Of a DNA stretch of 64,000 nucleotides, positions 1 to 7,872 are shown one piece after another (the first letter of the stretch is position 1; every line of letters begins with the position of its first letter). Under the pieces are notes generated by a model. The model did no database searches. It saw only the letters and a program-made list of their open reading frames with translations, and was not told the DNA's origin. The stretch comes from Burkholderiales bacterium (GTDB lineage: Bacteria; Pseudomonadota; Gammaproteobacteria; Burkholderiales; WYBJ01): positions 1 through 64,000 of the forward strand of contig JALHQN010000013.1 of assembly GCA_022841915.1 (NCBI GenBank), written 5' to 3'. The translations under genes and the position numbers were made by a program.

Positions 1-118
1 TGGTGTCGCTGCTCGATACCGTGCGCCGACTCCCAGGTGTCTCATGAACCGCCGGATGCGGAACCGCACGTCCGGTGGTGTGGGAGGACGGCGGGGGTGA
101 CCCCGCCTCCTACCCGAT
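1..118 (+). ncRNA. 3' end of a group II intron (domains V and VI)
   Basis: Positions 46-81 fold as a domain V hairpin. The outer stem CCGCCGGA pairs with TCCGGTGG, the inner stem TGCG pairs with CGCA, and a two-base CG bulge lies on the 3' side. Positions 82-115 fold as domain VI: GGG/CCC, AGGA/TCCT and GGCGGGG/CCCCGCC, closed by a GTGA loop. A112 is bulged and is the likely branch point. The intron probably ends at AT 117-118, six bases after that A. The rest of the ribozyme and any reverse transcriptase lie off the left edge. The sequence resembles bacterial class C introns, but that class assignment is inference. Confidence 0.8.
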
Positions 119-130
119 CTCGGCCCGGCG

Positions 131-1489
131 CTATTTCGACGGGCATGCCGTCTTGGGCTTCATTTCGAGCGCCGGCAGCCAGCTTCCGTTGCTCGCAGGG
201 CCGGCGTACGCGCCGCAGTATCGGAGGCTGGCGCGGGGGCGTCCGTTGAAGTCGCAGCTCCCGTTCGTGAGGCCCTTGAGCAACGTCTGGTTCACCGGTG
301 TGGTGCAACGCAGCGCATCGCCCCGCGGATGTGGATCGAACGCCTCCGCGCCTGTTGCGGATGCGAGCATGGCGGCGGCATCTTCCAGCGAGTGCTGTGC
401 GTTCCCGACCTGAACCCCGCCTTGAATCGCGTGCGGTGAGAACACCGCGTTGCCGCTCGCGAACTGGCGTTCGACCGGCGTCGCCTCGTTCACTCGGACG
501 ACGATGGGCGGGCCGCTCGTGATCACGGTGTTGTGCAGTATGCGTATCTCGCGCGGAACGTCGTTATGCGGCTGGATATGGATGCCGGGCCCGTGGCGAT
601 TGAGCAGCACGTTGTTGTAGAAGGCGACATTGCCCTCGGCCTGCAGCAAGGCCTCATGAGGGTTCTCGTGCAGGAAGTTGCCGTAGACGTGGTATTCGTC
701 GTTCGAGCCTTCGCCCGAGCGCGGCCAATGACCGAGCAGCAGGTTGGGGCGCGCGCCGGCACCGGCCGAGCCGCCGTGCGCCTTGCTCAGCACGTTGTGT
801 CGCAGGACGGTGATGTGCCGCCCGCGCGGGGCGTTCTCCAGGAACGGGCGCTCGCGCTGATGCTTGATCTGAATCGCATAACCGAGCGGATCGGTGATCA
901 GATTGTGCTCGATGAGGCCGTCGAAGAACTGTGCGGAACCGTCCGAATTGCCCAGGTACATCCCCGTGCCGGCGCCGTGAATCCGATTGCCGCGGATGAT
1001 CCAGCCCCAGGCGGGTGCCTTGGTCGATATGCCGACGATCTGCTGGTTGGCGCCGTGATTGACGATGGTGAGGTTCTGCAGCGTGATGTGGTGCGCCCAG
1101 CGGGCCGTGCCCTCCAGCTTGACCGCGTCGACGGCGATGCCGCGGCCGTCCACATGCAGGTCGCGAACGTGGATGTGCGCCGCATCCACGATGCTGATCG
1201 TATTCGCCCCGGGACGGGCGACCAAAACGGCGGGGTCGCCGGCGGCCGGGCCACGAATCACGATGGGGGCCTCGCGCGTGCCGGCGATCCTGTGCAGGGG
1301 CAGCCCGCGACGGTATTCACCCGCGGTCAGGGACAGGGTGTCGCCCGGCTTGAGCGCGGCCAGTTGAGCGCGGTAGTTCTCGGGTGTGACCTCGATGAGG
1401 CGCGCGAAGGCCTGATCGGCAAGCCCGATGAAGGCGCAGGCGAGCAGGCAGAGTGCGGGCCAGGCCAAGTGTCGTTTGCGTGTGTTCAT
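131..1489 (-). CDS. secreted right-handed parallel beta-helix protein
   Basis: The 452-residue product starts with MNTRKRHLAWPALCLLACAF, a typical Sec signal peptide, so it is probably exported. I chose this ATG because the longer frame upstream lacks signal-peptide character. After the signal comes a segment (LIEVTPENYRAQLAALKPGD) of the kind that opens pectate-lyase or chondroitinase-B-like folds. Short repeating strands rich in Asn, His, Gly and Ile follow (for example HITLQNLTIVNHGANQQIVG), as expected for beta-helix coils. Such folds are common in polysaccharide lyases and surface proteins; no catalytic site can be assigned. The stop lies 12 bases from the group II intron end, on the opposite strand. 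It is downstream of the integron integrase on the same strand. Confidence 0.8.
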   Translation of the reverse strand: MNTRKRHLAWPALCLLACAFIGLADQAFARLIEVTPENYRAQLAALKPGDTLSLTAGEYRRGLPLHRIAGTREAPIVIRGPAAGDPAVLVARPGANTISIVDAAHIHVRDLHVDGRGIAVDAVKLEGTARWAHHITLQNLTIVNHGANQQIVGISTKAPAWGWIIRGNRIHGAGTGMYLGNSDGSAQFFDGLIEHNLITDPLGYAIQIKHQRERPFLENAPRGRHITVLRHNVLSKAHGGSAGAGARPNLLLGHWPRSGEGSNDEYHVYGNFLHENPHEALLQAEGNVAFYNNVLLNRHGPGIHIQPHNDVPREIRILHNTVITSGPPIVVRVNEATPVERQFASGNAVFSPHAIQGGVQVGNAQHSLEDAAAMLASATGAEAFDPHPRGDALRCTTPVNQTLLKGLTNGSCDFNGRPRASLRYCGAYAGPASNGSWLPALEMKPKTACPSK

Positions 1490-1633
1490 CGATAGGTTGA
1501 GCGATGGTTGCGGCACGGGAAGCCGGCACGGCGTCGATCCGCTGGGCCGGCTCGATGTTAGGACAGCCGCCCGGGGAGGGAGTTTGCCTGCCACGCGTCG
1601 GGGAGAAGAGAATACCCCAGGGCGCGCCGAGCT

Positions 1634-2719
1634 TCAGTACCCCATTTGCGCGGGCTCGGTGACCCGGTAACGGTCCCCCGGGAGGGCGGAGGCGCCCCCC
1701 GAACGCTCCGTGATCTGCCGCCTGTCGAGCGGGCTGGTGGCGCCGCGCCCGCCCCGGTTGAGCACATGCGTGTAGATCATCGTCGTGCTCACGTCTTTGT
1801 GCCCGAGCAACTCCTGGACGGTGCGGATATCGTAGCCGCCCTCCAGCAGATGGGTGGCGAAGGAGTGGCGCAGGGTGTGCGGGCTGACAGGTTTGTAGAT
1901 GCCGGCCTCCGAGGCGGCCTGGCGGACCGTACGTTGAACGATCTGCTCGTCGACGTGGTGACGGCGATGCGCACCGCTGCGCGGATCGGTCGACAGGCGC
2001 GCCGCCGGAAAGACATACTGCCAGCCCCATTCGCGAGGCGCCGACGGGTATTTGCGCGCCAAGGCGTAGGGAAGATAGACCTCGCCATGGCCCCGTGCGA
2101 GATCCGCCTTGTGCTGCGCGCGCACCCAGCCCAGGTGCGCGCGCAGCGGTTCGATCAGCACCTGCGGCAGCATCGTGATCCGGTCTTTCGCGCCCTTGCC
2201 CTCGCGCACGAGGATCTCGCGGCGCGCGAAATCGACGTCTTTCACGCGCAACCGAACCGACTCCATCAAGCGCATGCCGGTGCCGTAGAGCAGGTGAACG
2301 ATCAACCCGGACACGCCGCTCACCTGACGCAGGAGGGCATCGGTTTCGTCAGGGGTGAGCACGACCGGCAGCCGCTGCGGCTGCTTGGCCCCTTCGACGT
2401 CGTCGAGCCACGGCAACTCCAGATCGAGCACCTCGCGGTACAAGAACAGAATGGCGCTCTTGGCCTGGTTCTGAGTGGAGGCGGCCACCCCGCCCTGAAC
2501 CGCGAGGTGCGTAAGAAACCTCACCACATCGGCCGGCCCCAGATCACGCGGATGCCGGCCGTCGCTGAAGTGCACGAACCGCCTTATCCACTGCACATAC
2601 GCATGCTCGGTGCGTATACTGTAATGCTTGTAGCGAATGCGGTCTCGCACTTGATCGAGCAGGCGAACACCCCGCGGCGGCGCGGGGACGGATGGGGGAG
2701 GACGTATCGGTGTAGTCAT
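1634..2719 (-). CDS. intI: integron integrase (tyrosine recombinase IntI)
   Basis: This 361-residue site-specific recombinase would insert and excise gene cassettes at attI and attC sites. The catalytic set is complete: R150 (GTGMRLMES), K175, H281 and R284 ([11 protein letters not shown]), H307 (LLGHKD) and nucleophile Y316 (MIYTHV). The insertion that separates IntI from ordinary XerC/D proteins is present at about residues 206-246 ([24 protein letters not shown]), followed by [12 protein letters not shown]. Length is at the upper end for the family, with a short unrelated C-terminal tail. No Shine-Dalgarno sequence precedes the ATG. A LexA box lies 6 bases upstream of it, so SOS control is likely. 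Cassettes would lie to the right, where small genes are found. Confidence 0.95.
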   Translation of the reverse strand: MTTPIRPPPSVPAPPRGVRLLDQVRDRIRYKHYSIRTEHAYVQWIRRFVHFSDGRHPRDLGPADVVRFLTHLAVQGGVAASTQNQAKSAILFLYREVLDLELPWLDDVEGAKQPQRLPVVLTPDETDALLRQVSGVSGLIVHLLYGTGMRLMESVRLRVKDVDFARREILVREGKGAKDRITMLPQVLIEPLRAHLGWVRAQHKADLARGHGEVYLPYALARKYPSAPREWGWQYVFPAARLSTDPRSGAHRRHHVDEQIVQRTVRQAASEAGIYKPVSPHTLRHSFATHLLEGGYDIRTVQELLGHKDVSTTMIYTHVLNRGGRGATSPLDRRQITERSGGASALPGDRYRVTEPAQMGY

Positions 2720-2725
2720 CGAAAT

Positions 2726-2745
2726 AACTGTATATAAAAACAGTT
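2726..2745 (-). promoter_or_regulatory. LexA (SOS) box upstream of intI
   Basis: AACTG-TATATAAAAA-CAGTT is a near-symmetrical 20-bp site containing CTGT-N8-ACAG, the proteobacterial LexA operator. It ends 6 bases before the integrase start codon, so bound LexA would cover the promoter. LexA repression of intI is established for several integrons. Its action here is inferred from sequence and position. Confidence 0.85.
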
Positions 2746-2919
2746 CATCCTGGCATGGCGGGATGTGAGTGTCAACGGCCGGTTTTCATCTGTTCCCATG
2801 ACGAGTTCTTGTTTGTCATCGGAGGGGGCTACTGTTTCGGCGGCGGACGAATTTGCGTGCAGCATCAGGCCGAGGCGGCTACGCTGTCGCTTTCTGAGAT
2901 CAAAAATGGGAGGGGTCCA

Positions 2920-3405
2920 ATGATTGAACGCATGTCGCTGTGTGCTGCCTGCGTGCTCTTTTTTGCTGGCTGTGCAACGGTTGTCAACGACTCCACTCAT
3001 CCGATGAAAGTGGAGACGAAGTCCGTAGCCGGCCAAGTGGTTTCTGGCGCCGAATGCAAGCTCACGAATGACTACGGCACCGTGGCAATGAAGTCCGGTG
3101 ATACAACCCAGGTGCGTCGCTCAAGCAAGGACATGGACATCGTTTGCCGCCATCCCGAGAATCAAGACGCGGTTGGGCGCGCTATTTCTCGGGCCAATGC
3201 GGGCATGTTCGGAAACATCATCCTTGGCGGAGGCATCGGTGCAATCATCGATCACAACAAGGGGACTGCTTATACGTACCCGACATGGGTTCAACTGATT
3301 TTCGGCAAGAACCTCGTTTTCGATCGCAGTACCGAGAAGGAAGGTTCGCCCGCCCTTGGTGCCGAGCCTGCCGCGACTGGTGTGGGGGCGGCGGCCACTC
3401 AATAA
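2920..3405 (+). CDS. small lipoprotein of unknown function
   Basis: The 161-residue protein starts at an ATG preceded by a good GGGAGGGG ribosome-binding site. A signal peptide ends in a lipobox (FFAGC), so the mature protein would be lipidated at Cys 17 or so. The body has a conserved-looking core (CKLTNDYGTVAMKSGD, RAISRANAGMFGNIILGG) with a glycine-rich hydrophobic stretch, then an aromatic segment (GTAYTYPTWVQLIFGK) and a low-complexity Ala/Gly tail. I recall similar lipoproteins in many proteobacteria without an assigned role. It is the first gene on the attI side of the integrase, which suggests a cassette, but no attC follows it clearly. Confidence 0.8.
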   Translation: MIERMSLCAACVLFFAGCATVVNDSTHPMKVETKSVAGQVVSGAECKLTNDYGTVAMKSGDTTQVRRSSKDMDIVCRHPENQDAVGRAISRANAGMFGNIILGGGIGAIIDHNKGTAYTYPTWVQLIFGKNLVFDRSTEKEGSPALGAEPAATGVGAAATQ

Positions 3406-3486
3406 GCAGCACCGTCTGCGGCCTTGCCCGTGCGCTTCGCTTCGGGGCTGGCGGCACGTTACGCGAATCATTAGGCTCCAATTCCG

Positions 3487-3903
3487 ATGCGATGGCTCGT
3501 TCTGACCATGATCCTGGCGTACAAGCGCCATATATCGCCGATCAAAGGCTTCGTGTGTGCGTATCGGGTGCGGACGGGACACGCCAGTTGTTCGACGCTG
3601 GGGTTTCGGGCTGTCCGGCGGCATGGCGTGATCAAGGGATTGATGCTGCTGCGCGAACGGACATACCTTTGCGGGGTTGCTCATAGGCGAAGCCAGCCTC
3701 CGGCAGCCCGTATCCCGGTCGGCCAGCGAGGTGATTGTGATCCTGGCTGCGACTTGCCCTGTGACCTGCCAAGCGGGAAGTCACTTCCCAATTTCGCCGA
3801 TTGCGCGAGCTGCGATTGGTCGGAGTCGAAGAAAGAACGAAAGAGAAAGAAGTCCAACCAGAAGAATGTCTACCTTCCGCCTGATCTACGACACCCGCGA
3901 TGA
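3487..3903 (+). CDS. YidD-like membrane-insertion factor with long C-terminal tail
   Basis: Residues 1-65 match the YidD (DUF37) family: AYKRHISPIKGFVC, CSTLGFRAVRRHGVIKGLML and a final Cys-containing segment (RTYLCG). YidD is a small membrane-associated protein that helps YidC and Sec insert inner-membrane proteins. The family is normally 70-90 residues and encoded between rnpA and yidC. This copy has 138 residues. Its second half is Cys-, Lys- and Arg-rich (CDPGCDLPCDLPSG, KKERKRKKSNQK) and matches nothing I recognise. The usual CRFYPTCS motif is changed to CAYRVRTGHASCS. The tail could be real, or could be readthrough after loss of the original stop. An attC-like palindrome follows. Confidence 0.7.
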   Translation: MRWLVLTMILAYKRHISPIKGFVCAYRVRTGHASCSTLGFRAVRRHGVIKGLMLLRERTYLCGVAHRRSQPPAARIPVGQRGDCDPGCDLPCDLPSGKSLPNFADCASCDWSESKKERKRKKSNQKNVYLPPDLRHPR

Positions 3904-3953
3904 ATCGGGTGTCTGCGGTTTGTACGAATCGGGGGGAGTGCTTCGAGCCGACT

Positions 3954-4024
3954 GCCCAACGGCGTTGCTCGTGGATGCCTGCGTCGCGTCGCGCCCTGGC
4001 GGCGGGTCAAGCTCAACATTGGGC
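3954..4024. repeat. attC-like imperfect palindrome
   Basis: GCCCAAC (3954-3960) fits the integron R'' core RYYYAAC. It is mirrored 57 bases later by ATTGGGC (4018-4024), one base off the R' core GTTRRRY. An inner GTTG (3964-3967) pairs with CAAC (4014-4017). Length and nesting suit an attC site closing the cassette that carries the YidD-like gene. The G-to-A change falls at the first base of R', so the site may be inactive. No other pair of core sites was found between 2720 and 7160. Confidence 0.45.
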
Positions 4025-4121
4025 GTCGGGTTCGCTGCGTTGCCCAGTGCGATCGTCAGTCGCTTCCGTCGCGGTAGTTCTCTCTGACTGAAGTATTTGG
4101 ATTTCCATACACGAGGTCTTC

Positions 4122-4631
4122 ATGAGCCAAGCGAAGTTTCGAGTGGGGCGTCTTGATCACGTTCACATTCGCGTACCCGATCGAGAAGTGGCGGCTCGAT
4201 GGTACGCCGACTACCTGGGGTTCGAAGTCGTCGAAGCATTCGGGTTCTGGGCGAAAGGCTTCGAAGGCGGTCCGATTCAGATGTCCGCGGACGGCGGAAA
4301 CACGATGCTCGCGTTGTTCGAGGCCAGTGAGGGGCACCCGATGGCCCCGCAAGTGACCGGGGTCGCGTTCAGCGTCGATGCGCAAAGCTTCGCGGCTTTC
4401 GCCCGGTCACTCCCGAACGGTATCGACAGCCCGTCGGATCAGCCGCTCCGTATCGATGATGTCGTCGACCTGGACATGTGCTGGGCTTACAACTTCACCG
4501 ACCCTTGGGGCAACAATTTCGAACTCAACTGCTACGAGTACGAGCGCATCCGCAACGATCTCATCGTCGCCGAAGGCGTCGAGCCCGTGCGCTACTGGCC
4601 GCGCAGTTTGTACGAGCAGTATCGAGGCTGA
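4122..4631 (+). CDS. VOC-superfamily (glyoxalase/dioxygenase fold) protein
   Basis: The 169-residue protein has the paired beta-alpha-beta-beta-beta layout of the vicinal-oxygen-chelate fold. The N-terminal metal ligand is H13 (RLDHVHIRVPD), followed by ARWYADYLGFEV. The C-terminal ligand is E134 (DPWGNNFELN). VOC enzymes include glyoxalase I, fosfomycin-resistance proteins and extradiol dioxygenases. The substrate cannot be told here. The second histidine usually placed near the middle of the fold is not obvious. It stands alone in the cassette-like region, with about 150 bases of non-coding DNA after it. Confidence 0.85.
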   Translation: MSQAKFRVGRLDHVHIRVPDREVAARWYADYLGFEVVEAFGFWAKGFEGGPIQMSADGGNTMLALFEASEGHPMAPQVTGVAFSVDAQSFAAFARSLPNGIDSPSDQPLRIDDVVDLDMCWAYNFTDPWGNNFELNCYEYERIRNDLIVAEGVEPVRYWPRSLYEQYRG

Positions 4632-4782
4632 AAGCGCCTGGCTGGGTAGACAGGGTGTGGCGCGCAACACATCGTTCATCGAGCAGGCGCAAGTCTGTCC
4701 GGTGAACTCGACCGTTTCGGTAGTCCGCCACATCTGTCGCAGCTCCGATGACCATTCCATCAACCCGCTATCCAACACACCC

Positions 4783-5442
4783 ATGTCCGTACGCTTGCTT
4801 GCCCTATCTTTCTTCCTCGTTCTTCTCTCGGCTTGCGCGACGCCGAACAAGCAGCCTCTCGTCGACGCATCGACGACGATATTCAAGGGCCAGACCATCG
4901 TTCCTACCTTGCGAAAGTCTCAAGACTTCACGGCTGCGACGGCTGGCAGGGCAGGATTCGGGCTCCTCGGGGCTGCCACCATGATCGCAGAAGGCAACAA
5001 GATCATCGAATCCAACAAGGTCGCGGATCCGGCATCGTCGATCGCACAGCGACTCTCATCTGCCCTTGCGGCGAAGCACTCCGCCACCGTGGCCACTTCA
5101 AAGGTCTTCGTGGCGACGGCTGACGTAGCCCAAATCGCTCGTGAAGCCAAACAAGCGGCCAGGTTCGCCATCGACGTACGAACCGTCACCTGGGGCTTCA
5201 TGTATTCCCCGACGAACCGGAGCCGTTACCGGGTGTTCTACGCAGCCAAGGCAAGCCTGCTCGCCACTGAAACGGGAAGCATCCTTGCCGAGGGATTCTG
5301 CAAGCAGATGCCTGAGTCCGACGCCGGAGCAGCAACCTACGACGAGCTTCTCGCCTCGGAGGCAGCGCTGCTCAAGCGCCGGCTCGAAGAGGCAGCGGAC
5401 GAATGCCTCAAGACATTGCGATCCGAGATGCTCTCGTTGTAG
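4783..5442 (+). CDS. putative lipoprotein, unknown function
   Basis: The 219-residue product has a short signal peptide with a lipobox (VLLSAC), so it is probably anchored by Cys 18. I do not recognise the mature part. It contains a small glycine/alanine segment (AGRAGFGLLGAATMIAEG), a central region with WGFMYSPTNRSRYRVFYAAK and an acidic, leucine-rich C-terminus (LLKRRLEEAADECLKTL) that is probably helical. The ATG is the first before the signal peptide; its ribosome-binding site is weak. It sits in the sparsely coded stretch beside the integron integrase. Confidence 0.75.
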   Translation: MSVRLLALSFFLVLLSACATPNKQPLVDASTTIFKGQTIVPTLRKSQDFTAATAGRAGFGLLGAATMIAEGNKIIESNKVADPASSIAQRLSSALAAKHSATVATSKVFVATADVAQIAREAKQAARFAIDVRTVTWGFMYSPTNRSRYRVFYAAKASLLATETGSILAEGFCKQMPESDAGAATYDELLASEAALLKRRLEEAADECLKTLRSEMLSL

Positions 5443-5840
5443 CAGGCTGCGATGCGTGCCAATGGTCGGCGCGTGCACCCCCCTCCGAGCATCGCGACGC
5501 CGAACCCGGTGAGCAGGCCCCGCAGTGGGTCGAGGAGTGCTGAGCGAGCAGCGATCGGCAGGGTTGTCGACCGTGTTCTGCTTCGTTCGATAGTCTTGAT
5601 CGAAACGAGCCGCCAGCAAGCGAACGTCGTGGCCCATGGCGATTCGCCGGCGGGCCCGGTCATGTGTGCCGCCGCAGGCCCACGTGTGCGATCACCTTGC
5701 ACAGCGCCTATGTTTCGGCATCGAAACACCGACGCTCGTGTCGATCTGCAGCCTGGTCTGATGGGGGTATGATGCTCGTATGCCGAATCAGAAGTCGGCT
5801 TGTCTACAGCGTCGTTGGGTGTCGCGGGGGGGGCGCCGAG
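5443..5840. other. 398-bp stretch without a convincing gene
   Basis: Open frames here are short, overlap on several frames and lack ribosome-binding sites or recognisable domains. GTTGGGT at 5814-5820 fits an integron R' core but has no upstream partner. A run of eight G (5826-5833) lies just before the next start codon. Confidence 0.5.
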
Positions 5841-6311
5841 GTGTCACTGGAAACCTGGGAATTGTTGAGCTACGTGGTTACGGTCGTGGCACTGCCGATG
5901 GCCATTGCAGTTTTCTTGTTCGAGCAGCGTAAGGAACGCGAGAACGAGGATGAAGAGGTATACCAGCTCCTGTCGGACAACTACCAGGATTTCCTGAAGG
6001 TGGCGCTGGAGAATCCAGACCTGAGGCTGTTTTCCGACGAGACCACCAATGCTCTGAATGATGAGCAGAAGGAAAGACAGTTGATCATCTTCACCATGTT
6101 GGTGTCCCTGTTCGAGCGGGCCTTCCTTCTCCTTTACGACGATACGATGTCTGCCAAGCAAGCTCGCCGCTGGAACTCATGGGAAGACTACATCCTCGAG
6201 TGGTGTCACAAACCTCATTTCCGCTCGCATCTTCCACAACTGCTCCGTGGAGAGGATCCCGGCTTCGTGCGCTATGTCGAAGGACTGGTCGCCTCCGAGC
6301 GTGTGTCCTGA
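5841..6311 (+). CDS. single-pass membrane protein, unknown function
   Basis: Starting at GTG 5841 gives 156 residues with one transmembrane helix at the N-terminus (ELLSYVVTVVALPMAIAVFL). A charged linker (EQRKERENEDEEVYQLLSD) and a soluble domain rich in aromatic residues follow (FERAFLLLYDD, RRWNSWEDYILEWC). I recall similar orphan proteins of this shape in proteobacteria but no function. The GTG start is preferred because the frame upstream reads arginine-rich noise. Its leader contains a G8 tract, so an upstream frameshift or a wrong start is possible. Confidence 0.7.
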   Translation: MSLETWELLSYVVTVVALPMAIAVFLFEQRKERENEDEEVYQLLSDNYQDFLKVALENPDLRLFSDETTNALNDEQKERQLIIFTMLVSLFERAFLLLYDDTMSAKQARRWNSWEDYILEWCHKPHFRSHLPQLLRGEDPGFVRYVEGLVASERVS

Positions 6312-7159
6312 CGACCAAGAGTCGATAGCGAGCACGAAGCGAGTCGGGATCCGAACAGGTGTTTGGACGATCCCGCATAGCGAGTGTCGAGCTCGACGCT
6401 CCATTCGTACATTAGATATCTTCTGGGTGATGATTGGGCAATGTCAGAGTGACGGATAGGCTGCTGATCGCAGGCGGGTCGAGCACCTTCGAGGAGCGAT
6501 CCCGGACGGACCGGCATCGAACCGCGGAAGCACATGCGGTCCCTCTCAGCGCGGAGGGAGCCATCCGAGGGTGCTAGCGCTCGCGCGTTCATGCTACAGC
6601 GCTGCCTGAGCGAGCGGGCGACGCTATGGCCGCCAAGGCGCACCCTAGGCTGAGCAGGCTCAAGCTCGTCAAATTCTGGGTTCTGCTTCACCTGTTGAGC
6701 AGCGCCCTCGCACTGGTCCTATTTCTGATCGGGCAATACGGGCTGCTCCAGTGCTCGCCTCGAGGTCTGGCCCGGCCCTTGGGGAGCGGGAACGGTGGCG
6801 CGCTGCCAGGGGTGTTGGATGCGAACGATCGACGGTGCCGCGCGGCCGCACGTAGCGATGTCGCAGGCAGTACCGGAGGATCGGCATGCGCCAGACCTCT
6901 GCTCGACTCGATCATGGATCTAGGATTATGGCTGTGACGTCCCGTTCGCGATTGGGTGTCGCCGCGGGTTGCAGTTGTCCGTTCGCTGGAATAAAACGTC
7001 GTTCATGGAGTGCGATGGCGAACTCCTCGCTGGCTCGCGGCCGTACGGCACTTTGGTCGGAACAATGGTATGCAGTAAGTCGCGCGTGTGTCGCCCCCGT
7101 CCTCTGCCCTGGCAAGTCGTTCAGCTTCAACCTCGTGCCCATTGCTCTAGGGAGGTGCC
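6312..7159. other. 848-bp low-coding stretch, possible decayed gene
   Basis: No complete gene is convincing. An open frame at 6626-6937 begins like a small membrane protein (MAAKAHPRLSRLKLVKFWVL, then a hydrophobic helix to about residue 40). It then turns into Arg/Gly/Ala-rich sequence typical of out-of-frame reading, which suggests a frameshifted remnant. Integron-type cores at 6433 (ATTGGGC) and 6693 (GTTGAGC) have no partner. Confidence 0.45.
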
Positions 7160-7813
7160 ATGACTACTAGCCCCGCCGTATCGCTCCTGATAGATCGAGA
7201 AGCCAGGGAAGAGCAGTTCAGTGCCTTTGTGGACGATCTGGCGAGAATGGAAGTCGACGCCAGGGTGGTGCGCCGCCCGCCCGAAGGGCCTTTCATGGCG
7301 TTCGATTGGCTGATCCCGACCGGAATTATTCTCCTGATCGCAAAGCCGTACTTCGAGGCGATGCTGGCGAAGATGGCGGAAGATCACTACGTCATTCTCA
7401 AGGGCGCAACCGCCAAGCTGTGGAAGAAATTCTTCGGTCCGCAACCGGAGATCGAAAGATTCGTCTACGGACCGGGCCGGGTTGTAAAGGAATCCATTTT
7501 CGCCCGGTCTTTCTCGGTTACGGCGCAAAGCGTGCATGGCACCGAGCTCACGCTGCTTTTTCTGAAAGACACGACGCCGGAGGACTTCGAGGTGGCCATC
7601 GCGGAATTCGAAGATTTGATGTTCACACATCATTCGAGCCGCGGCGACGATCGCTTGTCCATGCTGCTGGATTCGCGCGAACTGCCGCCGAAACATTGGC
7701 AGCAGCTGCTCTACCTCAATCCCCGCACGAAGCGGCTCGAACTCATCGATTACGTACAAAGCTCGAGGCGTGGGGAATTGATTGGTGACGAGATTCCGCG
7801 GGAGGAATCATGA
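7160..7813 (+). CDS. conserved-looking protein of unknown function
   Basis: The 217-residue protein is preceded by a good GGGAGGTG ribosome-binding site. It has one hydrophobic segment at about residues 51-67 (WLIPTGIILLIAKPYFEAML) and no signal peptide. The rest is mixed alpha/beta with charged surface sequence. I recognise no motif. Its TGA overlaps an ATG of the following frame, but the likelier start of the next gene is 60 bases further on, so the two may be co-transcribed. Confidence 0.7.
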   Translation: MTTSPAVSLLIDREAREEQFSAFVDDLARMEVDARVVRRPPEGPFMAFDWLIPTGIILLIAKPYFEAMLAKMAEDHYVILKGATAKLWKKFFGPQPEIERFVYGPGRVVKESIFARSFSVTAQSVHGTELTLLFLKDTTPEDFEVAIAEFEDLMFTHHSSRGDDRLSMLLDSRELPPKHWQQLLYLNPRTKRLELIDYVQSSRRGELIGDEIPREES

Positions 7814-7872
7814 CAGCATCTTCCGCTGCCCGAATTTATCGCGAGAATCGGCTGACCCCATCGGAGGATGAC

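Noticed and set aside
1495-1565. GTTGAGC and GTTAGGA downstream of intI as an attC
   Set aside because: Both cores point the same way instead of being mirrored, so they cannot form an attC hairpin.
3406-3486. attC after the first lipoprotein gene
   Set aside because: ATTAGGC is present near 3470, but no GCCTAAT-like partner exists upstream.
5864-5870. GTTGAGC as an integron core site
   Set aside because: It lies inside a coding sequence and no RYYYAAC partner is found at attC distance.
6693-6699. GTTGAGC as an integron core site
   Set aside because: No matching RYYYAAC in the preceding 150 bases.
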